A stretch of 64,000 nt of DNA, from contig CAZDEO010000007.1 in assembly GCA_964504445.1 (NCBI GenBank), positions 33,047-97,046 of the forward strand, read 5' to 3'. A program made the translations under genes and the position numbers. Positions 52,971 to 60,238 of the stretch are shown one piece after another. The notes beneath the pieces are model-generated. The model was not told the origin of the DNA. It did not search any database and worked only from the letters and a program-made list of their open reading frames with translations. Numbering within the stretch: the stretch's first letter is position 1; every line of letters starts with the position of its first letter. The stretch is from JACSRF01 sp964504445. Its GTDB lineage: Bacteria; Chloroflexota; Anaerolineae; Promineifilales; Promineifilaceae.

Positions 52971-54884
52971 TTACTCCTGTGGAATTTCAATGGGAATGGC
53001 ATTATCGGCTGTTGGGGGCGCAATGGGCAAACGCGCACCGGTACGCCAATCGTACAAACCCACAAGAATGGAGGCCGGGTCTTCCGTCGCCGCGCTCAAC
53101 AAAAACACGCGCTCATCGGCCACCACTTCCCCCGGAACCCAGCACCAGGTGGGTAACTGCCCGTCGCGTGGCGGGCCATCATCCTGAACTAAAATAGCGC
53201 CATCGGCTGTCACTAAATGGGCCAGTACGGAATAATCTGCGCCGGGGAAATCCAGCGCCTGCCAATAGAGGTTCACCGTTAGTAAATCAGCGTCCTGACG
53301 CAGTTCGTACCCCGGTAAAGCCAGCTTGTCGCCCAGGTGGTAGGCGAGGGGCACGGCCGTTTCCGGCATATGCCAAACAGGCGAGGGCACGCTGGGTGGG
53401 GCCATGCGCCCGCCCAGGAAGAGGGCTGTCACCACCGCCTGTACGCCAAAAAGAGCATAAACGGCCGTTTCCCATCCCCGCCCCTTGCCATTGAATAACC
53501 TGTGCCAGCCCCACAGCCCTGCCAGCAGCCCCGGCCCCATCAGCAGCAGCCAAAGCCGTCCCGTTTCCGCCCGCACCTGCCCCGAAAGATTGAGCAACAG
53601 CACGGCCGTTAGCCAACCCACCGCCAACGCATCCCCCGCCTGCCAGCGGCCCCAGCGCCGCAACGCCAAAGCCACCCCCACAAAACTGCCCACCAGCAGC
53701 ACAATCCCCATAAAAACAGCCAAATCATACCCATTAAACAGCGGCCAAACAGGGTAAACCAGCCGCAGCCTGGCATGCAATTGTTGGCTAAGCAAAAACA
53801 TTTCTAGCCCATTTGCACCCCATAAAAGCCACACACCCCCCCAAAACAGCAGCAGCCCCCCCAAAAACGCCCCATTTAGCCAAACCAGCCGCGCCAACCC
53901 ATGCCGCCACGCCACCACCCCCATAACAACCTGCGCCAGCAATATGCAATTAACCAGCAGCACAATGCCCAACACCCCAAAGCCAAACCAGGTGCCCCCC
54001 GCCAGCAACCCGCCAAAAGTTAGGGCCATCGCTACCACCCCTTTGGTAGACAACGGCCGTCCGCGCCATTCCCCCGTCAACACCACCTGGGCCAGCCACA
54101 AAGCTACCAAGGCCAGCACAGCATACACTGTGTCAAAGCGCCCCGTAAACACCAACAAACCAGGCCACAACGGATAAAACAACAGCGCCCGCCGCGCCAG
54201 CCGCGCCCCCAAAAAGCGGTAAGCCAGCCCATAAAAAGGCAACACACCCAACCCCGTCAGCAACACCAACAGCAGAGGCAGGCTGCCCGCCGCCAGTTGC
54301 GCGGGCGCAAGCTCTTGCAGCTCAAAATCAAGGCAATCGTAGCGCAGCAGCCAGCGCCCCGCCCATTCCGCACCGCCGGGAAAGTGCGCCCACAGCCGCG
54401 CCGCCGCCCAATAAGTCAGCGTCCACCCCGGCGGCTGCGTCCACAAATGCACATCCCGGTAATGGGGCATCTGCTCCAGATGGTTTTGCACAAAAGCCAG
54501 CGGCGCTTCTATGCGTACCCCTTCGTGGTAAAACCCAGACTCCATCGAAATAGGAACCATCACCGGCTGGGCGGCATGCAGCCCCGCAAACAGAAGCTGG
54601 GCCAATGGCGTCAGCAGCGCCACCCAGCCCACCAAAAAGGCTCGCCGACGGCCGTTCCACACGCCACCATGCGCCACCAACCACCAGGTAGCCCCCACAG
54701 CAGCGGCAAACGCCGCCAGCCATCCCCACCTTTGCCCCAGCAGCGCCGGAGAACGCCGCACCCACTCCCAATTAACGCCATTGACCCAATCCGGCCAATC
54801 CAAAGCCAAAGCCACACAGTAGCAGGCCACCAGGGTACTCGTTATAATCAGCACGCTTTTGCGTAAAGCAGGGTTATCAACCAT
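52971..54884 (-). CDS. Large membrane glycosyltransferase-like protein
   Basis: 637 residues from ATG at 54884; the extra upstream frame overlaps the divergent gene. About 11 TM helices fill residues 10-500. The IEAPLAFVQNHLEQMPHYRDVHLWTQPPGWTLTYWAAARLW loop is like outside catalytic loops of the GT-C superfamily. The last 130 residues (GYELRQDADLLTVNLYWQALDF...GEVVADERVFLLS) form an outside beta-sandwich seen after such membrane glycosyltransferases. The exact family is unsure. It shares its start region with the divergent GT gene: the two ATGs overlap at CATG. Confidence 0.7.
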   Translation of the reverse strand: MVDNPALRKSVLIITSTLVACYCVALALDWPDWVNGVNWEWVRRSPALLGQRWGWLAAFAAAVGATWWLVAHGGVWNGRRRAFLVGWVALLTPLAQLLFAGLHAAQPVMVPISMESGFYHEGVRIEAPLAFVQNHLEQMPHYRDVHLWTQPPGWTLTYWAAARLWAHFPGGAEWAGRWLLRYDCLDFELQELAPAQLAAGSLPLLLVLLTGLGVLPFYGLAYRFLGARLARRALLFYPLWPGLLVFTGRFDTVYAVLALVALWLAQVVLTGEWRGRPLSTKGVVAMALTFGGLLAGGTWFGFGVLGIVLLVNCILLAQVVMGVVAWRHGLARLVWLNGAFLGGLLLFWGGVWLLWGANGLEMFLLSQQLHARLRLVYPVWPLFNGYDLAVFMGIVLLVGSFVGVALALRRWGRWQAGDALAVGWLTAVLLLNLSGQVRAETGRLWLLLMGPGLLAGLWGWHRLFNGKGRGWETAVYALFGVQAVVTALFLGGRMAPPSVPSPVWHMPETAVPLAYHLGDKLALPGYELRQDADLLTVNLYWQALDFPGADYSVLAHLVTADGAILVQDDGPPRDGQLPTWCWVPGEVVADERVFLLSAATEDPASILVGLYDWRTGARLPIAPPTADNAIPIEIPQE

Positions 54885-56526
54885 GAAATTCTCTGTACGG
54901 CATACAACATTTAATCGCAGGCAAGTTTCCACCAAACAGAGCAATGGCGCAATACCCCCCTGGCTGCTGGCCGCGCTGCTGGCCCTACTCTTCGGCGTGG
55001 TGGTGGTCCGCACCGCCTGGCTCAATGATGATGCCTACATCACCTTTCGCGTGGTGGATAATTTTTGGCGCGGTTATGGCCTCACCTGGAACCCCGGCGA
55101 GCGGGTGCAGGTTTCCACCCATCCGCTATGGCTAGGGTTGCTCATTCTGGCCCAGGGCATCAGCGGAGAGCTATATTACAGTAGCTTGGCGTTGTCTATT
55201 GGGCTGGCGGTCGCTGGCGTTTTTTGGGTGGGCTGGCGCATGGTCGGCGGAACGGCCGTAACCATGCTCCTCGCCCCCCTCATCCTCACCCTCTCCAAAG
55301 CGTACATAGATTACGCCACTTCCGGGTTAGAAAACCCCCTCACCCACCTGCTCATCATCCTCTTTTTCTACTTCTATTGGCAGAAGTCTGCGCCCAATGC
55401 CAAATCTTCTCTACTCCCGCTTACCCTACTCTTCAGCCTGGCCCTACTCACCCGCACCGACATTTTATTCCTTTTAGGTCCCCCGCTCGCCCTGGCCTAC
55501 CTCACCTCCCAAAACGGCAAATTCACCATTCATAATTCACAATTCATAATTCATAATTTCTTCACCCTCTTCCTCGGCCTCACCCCCCTCATCGCCTGGG
55601 AGCTTTTCTCCCTACTCTACTTTGGCTTCCCCTTCCCCAACACCGCCTACGCCAAAGCATTCAACACCGGCATCCCCGCAGGGGCGCTGGCCCAACAAGG
55701 TTGGCTCTACCTACACAACTCCTGGCAATGGGACCCCCTCACCCTGACAATTACCAGCTTGGGCGTGCTGCACGCCCTCAGCACGCGCCAGCCCAAAGCG
55801 CTCGCCGCCGCCATCGGCATCCTCCTCTACCTGGCTTACGTGGTGCGTATCGGCGGCGATTTTATGAGCGGCCGTTTTCTGACGGCGCCCTTGCTTACGG
55901 CCGTGCTCATCCTCATCCAATTTCCGCCCCGCTGGCTGGCAAAATGGTGGGTGGCGGGGACAACGGCCGTTGCCATTACCTGGCTCGGCTGGCAGGCCAA
56001 CTACCCCACCCTCCTCAGCGGCCCCGATTACGGCACCCTGCCCGCCTACGAAGCCAACTCCCGCGACATAGACATCGCCGACGAACGCATCTTCTACTAC
56101 CCCCACACCGGCCTCATCGGCCCCCGCCAGCCCCAACCCTGGATCGAGCAAGCCAAAATAGCCCGCAGCGAAGGGCAAACCTTCGTCAAGCGCGGCAACA
56201 TCGGCTTTTTCGGCTACTTCGTCGGCCCAGACACCTACATCCTCGACCATTACGCCCTCAGCGACCCCCTGCTGGCTCGCCTGCCGGTGCAAGACCCCAC
56301 CGACTGGCGCATTGGCCACCTGCGCCGCGAACCCCCCGCCGGCTATATAGAAACCCTACAAACCGGCCAAAACCAGATTGCTGACCCGCACATTGCCGCC
56401 TATTACGACGCGTTAAAGCTGGTCATTGGCGGCCCCTTGTGGACCTGGCCCCGCTTCCAGGCCATCTGGCGGCTCAACACCGGCCAATACGACCACCTGC
56501 TGCCCCAAGCAGAATTTAACAATTAG
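54883..56526 (+). CDS. GT39-like membrane glycosyltransferase
   Basis: 547 residues if started at ATG 54883; an in-frame TTG at 54859 would add eight. About 9-10 TM helices. WLNDDAYITFRVVDNFWRGYGLTWNPGERVQVSTHPLWLG holds the Asp-Asp in the first outside loop. A segment near 205-220 (TIHNSQFIIHNFF) comes from an ATTCATAATTC-type repeat (55520-55562) and looks inserted. The C-terminal outside part (about 360-547) has no known motif. No promoter is visible, since the divergent gene starts on the same CATG. Confidence 0.75.
   Translation: MKFSVRHTTFNRRQVSTKQSNGAIPPWLLAALLALLFGVVVVRTAWLNDDAYITFRVVDNFWRGYGLTWNPGERVQVSTHPLWLGLLILAQGISGELYYSSLALSIGLAVAGVFWVGWRMVGGTAVTMLLAPLILTLSKAYIDYATSGLENPLTHLLIILFFYFYWQKSAPNAKSSLLPLTLLFSLALLTRTDILFLLGPPLALAYLTSQNGKFTIHNSQFIIHNFFTLFLGLTPLIAWELFSLLYFGFPFPNTAYAKAFNTGIPAGALAQQGWLYLHNSWQWDPLTLTITSLGVLHALSTRQPKALAAAIGILLYLAYVVRIGGDFMSGRFLTAPLLTAVLILIQFPPRWLAKWWVAGTTAVAITWLGWQANYPTLLSGPDYGTLPAYEANSRDIDIADERIFYYPHTGLIGPRQPQPWIEQAKIARSEGQTFVKRGNIGFFGYFVGPDTYILDHYALSDPLLARLPVQDPTDWRIGHLRREPPAGYIETLQTGQNQIADPHIAAYYDALKLVIGGPLWTWPRFQAIWRLNTGQYDHLLPQAEFNN
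55520..55562. repeat. ATTCATAATTCACA-type tandem words inside the GT gene
   Basis: ATTCATAATTCACAATTCATAATTCATAATTT is A+T rich in a G+C-rich gene, in frame, and gives TIHNSQFIIHNFF. Confidence 0.7.
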
Positions 56527-56590
56527 CGCAACATAACCCAGGTTAGCGGCTGAATCATACCGAACATGTCCTTATTGCCTTACCACGCTT

Positions 56591-56615
56591 ATAGATGTAC
56601 ACTACATACATCTAT
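56591..56615. promoter_or_regulatory. Operator-like palindrome of the toxin-antitoxin pair
   Basis: ATAGATGTA (56591-56599) and TACATCTAT (56607-56615) are perfect 9-bp inverted arms with 7 bases between. The second arm touches the SD GGAGG of the antitoxin gene. RHH antitoxins bind such sites to repress their own operon. Confidence 0.75.
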
Positions 56616-56623
56616 GGAGGTGG

Positions 56624-56923
56624 ATGATGGACCAAAAAATGGTACGCACGCAGGTTTACCTGCCCCGCGACATCTACGAGCAGCTTCGGCAACGCGCTGA
56701 CAGCGAAAATGTCACGATGGCGCACCAAATCCGTGAGGCGTTGGCGCAATACATCACCGAAAAAGCCCAGCCAGACGAGGGGCACATCCTCACCGCCGAC
56801 GACCCCATTTGGGAGCTGATTGGCATGGGCGATAGTGGCCTTGAAGATGGCGCCGAAAACCACGACAAATATATTTATGTGCGCGAGTGGGATACTGAGG
56901 AAGATGGTGAAACTATTTGTTGA
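56624..56923 (+). CDS. Ribbon-helix-helix antitoxin
   Basis: 99 residues (or 98 from the second ATG at 56627, which is better spaced from GGAGG). The N-terminal RTQVYLPRDIYEQLRQRADSENVTMAHQIREALAQYI is a ribbon-helix-helix DNA-binding domain. The acidic C-terminal tail (DDPIWELIGMGDSG...DTEEDGE) would neutralise the toxin. It overlaps the PIN gene by 20 bases. The palindrome just upstream is the probable operator. Confidence 0.85.
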   Translation: MMDQKMVRTQVYLPRDIYEQLRQRADSENVTMAHQIREALAQYITEKAQPDEGHILTADDPIWELIGMGDSGLEDGAENHDKYIYVREWDTEEDGETIC

Positions 56924-57329
56924 CAGCAGCGCCTGGATTTCCTTGTTCGACCGTTCTGAAAAACATCATCTCCTAGCAACAAGCCAATTTAGCCAACTAG
57001 TGGGCAGTCCACTAACGCTCATAACCAGTGACTATGTGTTTGATGAAGCCATCACTTTTTTACAGCGTAGAACCAACCACCACATTGCGGCAAAATGTGG
57101 CAATTGGATTCTCAACACAAGCTACGTAGAAATGCTCCGCGTAAATGAAGCAGTTTGGCAGGCAGCTTGGGAGATGTTCCAACAATATAGCGACAAAGGA
57201 TGGGCCTTCACCGATTGCACCAGCTTCGTCCTCATGCAGCAGCACGCCCTTTACCACACCTTTGCTTTCGACCACCACTTTACCCAAGCCGGGTTTATCC
57301 TTTGGCCGAAAGCAGAGATTAGCCATTAG
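56904..57329 (+). CDS. PIN-domain toxin (VapC-like)
   Basis: 141 residues. The PIN acidic set is D7 (FVDSSAW), E48 (FDEA), D104 (TDCTSF) and D123 (FDHHF). It is a Mg-dependent RNase that inhibits growth when not bound by the antitoxin. GAGGAAG is its SD inside the antitoxin gene. The pair is followed by an inverted repeat and uvrC. Confidence 0.87.
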   Translation: MVKLFVDSSAWISLFDRSEKHHLLATSQFSQLVGSPLTLITSDYVFDEAITFLQRRTNHHIAAKCGNWILNTSYVEMLRVNEAVWQAAWEMFQQYSDKGWAFTDCTSFVLMQQHALYHTFAFDHHFTQAGFILWPKAEISH

Positions 57330-57330
57330 C

Positions 57331-57389
57331 ATCAAAGATTAGCGATTGGAAATTACCCAACGCCAAACTCTAATCTCTGATTTCCCCTA
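57331..57389. repeat. Imperfect inverted words before uvrC
   Basis: AAGATTAGCGATTGGAAAT and CTCTAATCTCTGATTTCC form an imperfect hairpin in the 69-base spacer. It belongs to the wordy repeat type. Confidence 0.5.
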
Positions 57390-57398
57390 TTACGTCTT

Positions 57399-59273
57399 AT
57401 GAGCTACACGCCACCCGACTACATCAAAAAACTCCTCAAAAACCTGCCCACCACACCTGGCGTTTATTTACATAAAAACAAAGATGGTGCTGTCATTTAC
57501 GTGGGCAAAGCCATCAACCTGCGTAGCCGCGTACGCTCCTACTTCCACAAAAGCGTAGACTCCATCAAAACCCAGCGCCTGCGCCGCGAAATCGCCGACG
57601 TAGAGACCATCAGCGTAGATTCGGAGCTAGAAGCGCTGCTGCTGGAAAACACCCTCATCAAAAAGCACCAGCCCAAGTACAACGTGCGCCTGAAGGATGA
57701 CAAGCGCTACCCCTACATTAAAGTGCATTGGGCAGACCCCTTCCCCAAAGTCACCGTCACGCGGCGCATGGAGCGGGATGGTTCGCGCTACTTTGGCCCT
57801 TACACCTCGGTGTGGGCGGTGCATCAAACGCTGGATTTGCTGCGGAAAATCTTTCCCTACCTCACTTGTGACCGTGTGATCACCGGGCAGGATGAGCGCG
57901 CCTGCCTTTACTACGACATCAAGTTGTGCAATGGTCCCTGCATTGGCGCCGTCAACCAGCAGCAGTACCGCGAGATGATTAAACAGTTGATGGATTTTTT
58001 AAACGGCCGTTCCGACCACATTATCACCCAACTAGAGCAGCGCATGATGCGCGCCGCGGAAATGATGCAATTCGAGCGCGCCGCCGAAATCCGCGACCAG
58101 CTCAAAGCCGTCAATGCCGTCGTCTCCAAGCAAAAGGTGATTTCCGCCGCCCACGCCGACCAGGACGTCATCGCCTTTGCCCGCGAGCAGGGAGATGCCT
58201 GCGTGCAAATCTTCTTCATTCGCTACGGCAAGCTCATCGGCCGCGAATACTTTTTACTGGAAGGCACCGAAGGGGAAAGCGATGAGGCCGTGCTGCAAGA
58301 TTTTATCACCCAATTTTACGATGAGGCAGCCCACATTCCCAAGGAGGTGCTGCTGCCCCACGAGGTCTCGGAAGCGCTGGTCATTGAGGAATGGTTGAAG
58401 CGCAAGCGCAGCACCAAAGTGACCCTACACGTGCCCCGGAGAGGCCAAAAGCGGGAACTGGTGGAGATGGCCACGCGCAACGCCAGCGACACCCTGGGCA
58501 CGCTGCGCCAGCAGTGGGCGGCAGACCGCTCTAAGCACGTAACGGCAATGGCAGAACTGCAAGAAGCACTGCGCCTGCCCGCGCCCCCAGCACGCATTGA
58601 ATGCTACGACATCAGCCACACCCAGGGGGCACAAACGGTAGGGTCTATGGTGGTTTTTGTGCAAGGTGCGCCCAAAAAGAGTGACTACCGCCGCTTTAAC
58701 GTACAAACGGTGACCAATGATGACTACGGGGCCATGAAAGAAGTGCTGACACGCCGCTTCCAGCGCTACAAGCAGGCGCAGGCTGGGGAACTACACGACC
58801 CTGGTGAAATTGGCAAAACGCGCAAGGAGACGGCGTGGGCAATTTTGCCCGACTTACTAATTGTGGATGGGGGCAAGGGGCAGTTGGCTATGGCAGTAGA
58901 AGTGCTGCGGCAATTTGGCCTGCAAGATGAGGTGCCCCTGGCTGGGTTGGCCAAGCAGGAGGAAGAGCTGTTTGTGCCCCGCCAGGCGCAATCCATTTTG
59001 CTGCCCCGCCGCAGCGAGGCGCTCTACCTGGTGCAGCGCGTGCGCGATGAGGCACACCGTTTTGCCAATGAGGGGCATCGTAAACGACGCTCGAAGGTGG
59101 GCGTAGCCTCCATCTTGGATGGCGTGCCAGGGGTTGGCCCGGCGCGGCGCAAGCGGCTGCTGGCCCACTTTGGCTCGCTGGAGGAGCTACGCAAGGCCAC
59201 AGAGGAGGAAATCGCCTCGGTGCCGGGCATTCCCCTAGAGGTGGCCCAGGCAGTGAAGGCGCAGTTGGCGTGA
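57399..59273 (+). CDS. uvrC: Excinuclease ABC subunit C
   Basis: 624 residues, complete. The GIY-YIG nuclease domain starts at TTPGVYLHKNKDGAVIYVGKA (about 15-35) and makes the 3' incision. The Cys-rich region (DERACLYYDIKLCNGPCIG) and UVR motif (MMRAAEMMQFERAAEIRDQLKA) follow. The RNase H-like endonuclease domain has CYDISHTQGAQTVGSMVVF and makes the 5' incision. The helix-hairpin-helix end is DGVPGVGPARRKRLLAHFGSLEELRKATEEEIASVPG. It ends three bases before a heptamer repeat. One ACGGCCGT is inside, at 58003. Confidence 0.96.
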   Translation: MSYTPPDYIKKLLKNLPTTPGVYLHKNKDGAVIYVGKAINLRSRVRSYFHKSVDSIKTQRLRREIADVETISVDSELEALLLENTLIKKHQPKYNVRLKDDKRYPYIKVHWADPFPKVTVTRRMERDGSRYFGPYTSVWAVHQTLDLLRKIFPYLTCDRVITGQDERACLYYDIKLCNGPCIGAVNQQQYREMIKQLMDFLNGRSDHIITQLEQRMMRAAEMMQFERAAEIRDQLKAVNAVVSKQKVISAAHADQDVIAFAREQGDACVQIFFIRYGKLIGREYFLLEGTEGESDEAVLQDFITQFYDEAAHIPKEVLLPHEVSEALVIEEWLKRKRSTKVTLHVPRRGQKRELVEMATRNASDTLGTLRQQWAADRSKHVTAMAELQEALRLPAPPARIECYDISHTQGAQTVGSMVVFVQGAPKKSDYRRFNVQTVTNDDYGAMKEVLTRRFQRYKQAQAGELHDPGEIGKTRKETAWAILPDLLIVDGGKGQLAMAVEVLRQFGLQDEVPLAGLAKQEEELFVPRQAQSILLPRRSEALYLVQRVRDEAHRFANEGHRKRRSKVGVASILDGVPGVGPARRKRLLAHFGSLEELRKATEEEIASVPGIPLEVAQAVKAQLA

Positions 59274-59275
59274 GC

Positions 59276-59327
59276 GGTAAACCGTAAACCGTAAACCGTA
59301 AACCGAATACGGAATACGGAATACGGT
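59276..59327. repeat. Heptamer repeat after uvrC
   Basis: About four ACCGTAA-type units followed by ACGGAAT-type units in opposite sense, at period 7, starting three bases after the uvrC stop. Confidence 0.8.
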
Positions 59328-59367
59328 CTATCCCCAGCGCCGCTAGGTGGCAGCGCATTATTGCGTG

Positions 59368-59396
59368 TTGACAAAGTGTCTCGATAACACTAATAT
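59368..59396 (+). promoter_or_regulatory. Promoter of the PP2C-kinase operon
   Basis: TTGACA (59368-59373), a 17-base spacer and TAATAT (59391-59396). An AGTGT-N7-ACACT palindrome fills the spacer (59375-59391). Start ATG is 34 bases after the -10. Confidence 0.85.
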
Positions 59397-59417
59397 ATTT
59401 AGTGTAGCCTAGACACT
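59375..59417. promoter_or_regulatory. Two AGTGT-N7-ACACT operators of the PP2C-kinase operon
   Basis: AGTGT-N7-ACACT at 59375-59391 and again at 59401-59417, spaced 26 bases start to start. One covers the promoter spacer and one the start of the transcript. The same pair is found before the nicotinamidase-like gene. Confidence 0.85.
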
Positions 59418-59429
59418 AGGAGCTGAAAG

Positions 59430-60206
59430 ATGATCCAACACGCAACCATCCACGGCCGTTTCCACCGCACCCGTCAACAAAACAGCCACGATTTTGCCCA
59501 CAGCGGCAACCCTGCGCCAGGGATGTTTTACGGCCTGGTGCTAGATGGCTGCGGCAGCAAACCTTCGCATAATGAGGTGGGGGCCAAGCTGCTGGGCCAG
59601 TTTGTCGCTCGCTATGTGCGGCAGCAGCTTGCCCATTCGGCGGAGCCTACGGCCGTTCTAGCCGACCTGTTCCCCCGCTGCGTGCAATTTTTACAGCAAT
59701 GCGTCGACCTGTTCCCCTGGGAAGATGAGATGGAGCAGGCGCAGTTTGTGGCTGCCCATTTATTGGCGACGGTGTTGGGCTTTGTGGTCACGCCGGACAC
59801 GGCCGTTTTCTTCTGGCAGGGGGATGGCTACCTGGTTTACGATGGCCACGTCATCACCCTGGACAGCGACAACCGCCCTGACTACCTGGCTTACCGTTTG
59901 TTAGAACAAAGAATGCGGAGTGGCGCGGAGGGGACGCAGAGCCTCGCAGAGGACACAAACGGGTTTCAGACGTTGGTGGTGGCCCGGCCGTCTTTGCAAT
60001 GGCTGGCGGTGGCTACCGACGGCTGGCAGCCCGACCTGCTGCCGCAGCTTGGCGCGCCGCGCCCCAGCCTGCAACTGGCCCGCTGGGTCAACGTGCAGGC
60101 GCGCCGTCCCGGCTATTTTGAAGATGACGGCGCGGTGGCGGTGTGGTGGGGCAGGGGAGCGGAGGAGCCGGGGAGCGGGGGAGAGGTTGAATACCTGACC
60201 CGCTGA
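59430..60206 (+). CDS. PP2C-type protein phosphatase with in-frame repeats
   Basis: 258 residues. Metal-binding acids can be seen: D21 (SHDF), D39-G40 (VLDGCG), D197 (ATDGW) and D232-D233 (EDDG). It removes phosphate from Ser/Thr residues. Two insertions show unusual words: residues 160-178 (RMRSGAEGTQSLAEDT) come from a GACGCAGAG-type repeat at 59907-59960, and 241-253 (GRGAEEPGSGGEV) come from GGAGCGGAGGAGCC-type DNA at 60150-60190. The core remains intact. SD AGGAGCTG. It is the first gene of the operon with the kinase-like gene. Confidence 0.83.
   Translation: MIQHATIHGRFHRTRQQNSHDFAHSGNPAPGMFYGLVLDGCGSKPSHNEVGAKLLGQFVARYVRQQLAHSAEPTAVLADLFPRCVQFLQQCVDLFPWEDEMEQAQFVAAHLLATVLGFVVTPDTAVFFWQGDGYLVYDGHVITLDSDNRPDYLAYRLLEQRMRSGAEGTQSLAEDTNGFQTLVVARPSLQWLAVATDGWQPDLLPQLGAPRPSLQLARWVNVQARRPGYFEDDGAVAVWWGRGAEEPGSGGEVEYLTR
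59907..59960. repeat. GACGCAGAG-type repeat inside the PP2C gene
   Basis: AATGCGGAGTGGCGCGGAGG, GACGCAGAGCCTCGCAGAGG is the same word family as the spacer repeat at 14220-14326. It is in frame. Confidence 0.65.
60150..60190. repeat. GGAGCGGAGGAGCC-type repeat in the 3' end of the PP2C gene
   Basis: GGGCAGGGGAGCGGAGGAGC and GGGGAGCGGGGGAGAGG, resembling the reverse complement of the helicase repeat at 11575-11612. It is in frame. Confidence 0.6.
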
Positions 60207-60238
60207 CTTGCTGACAGACTGACCCGCTGAGGTGCTCG

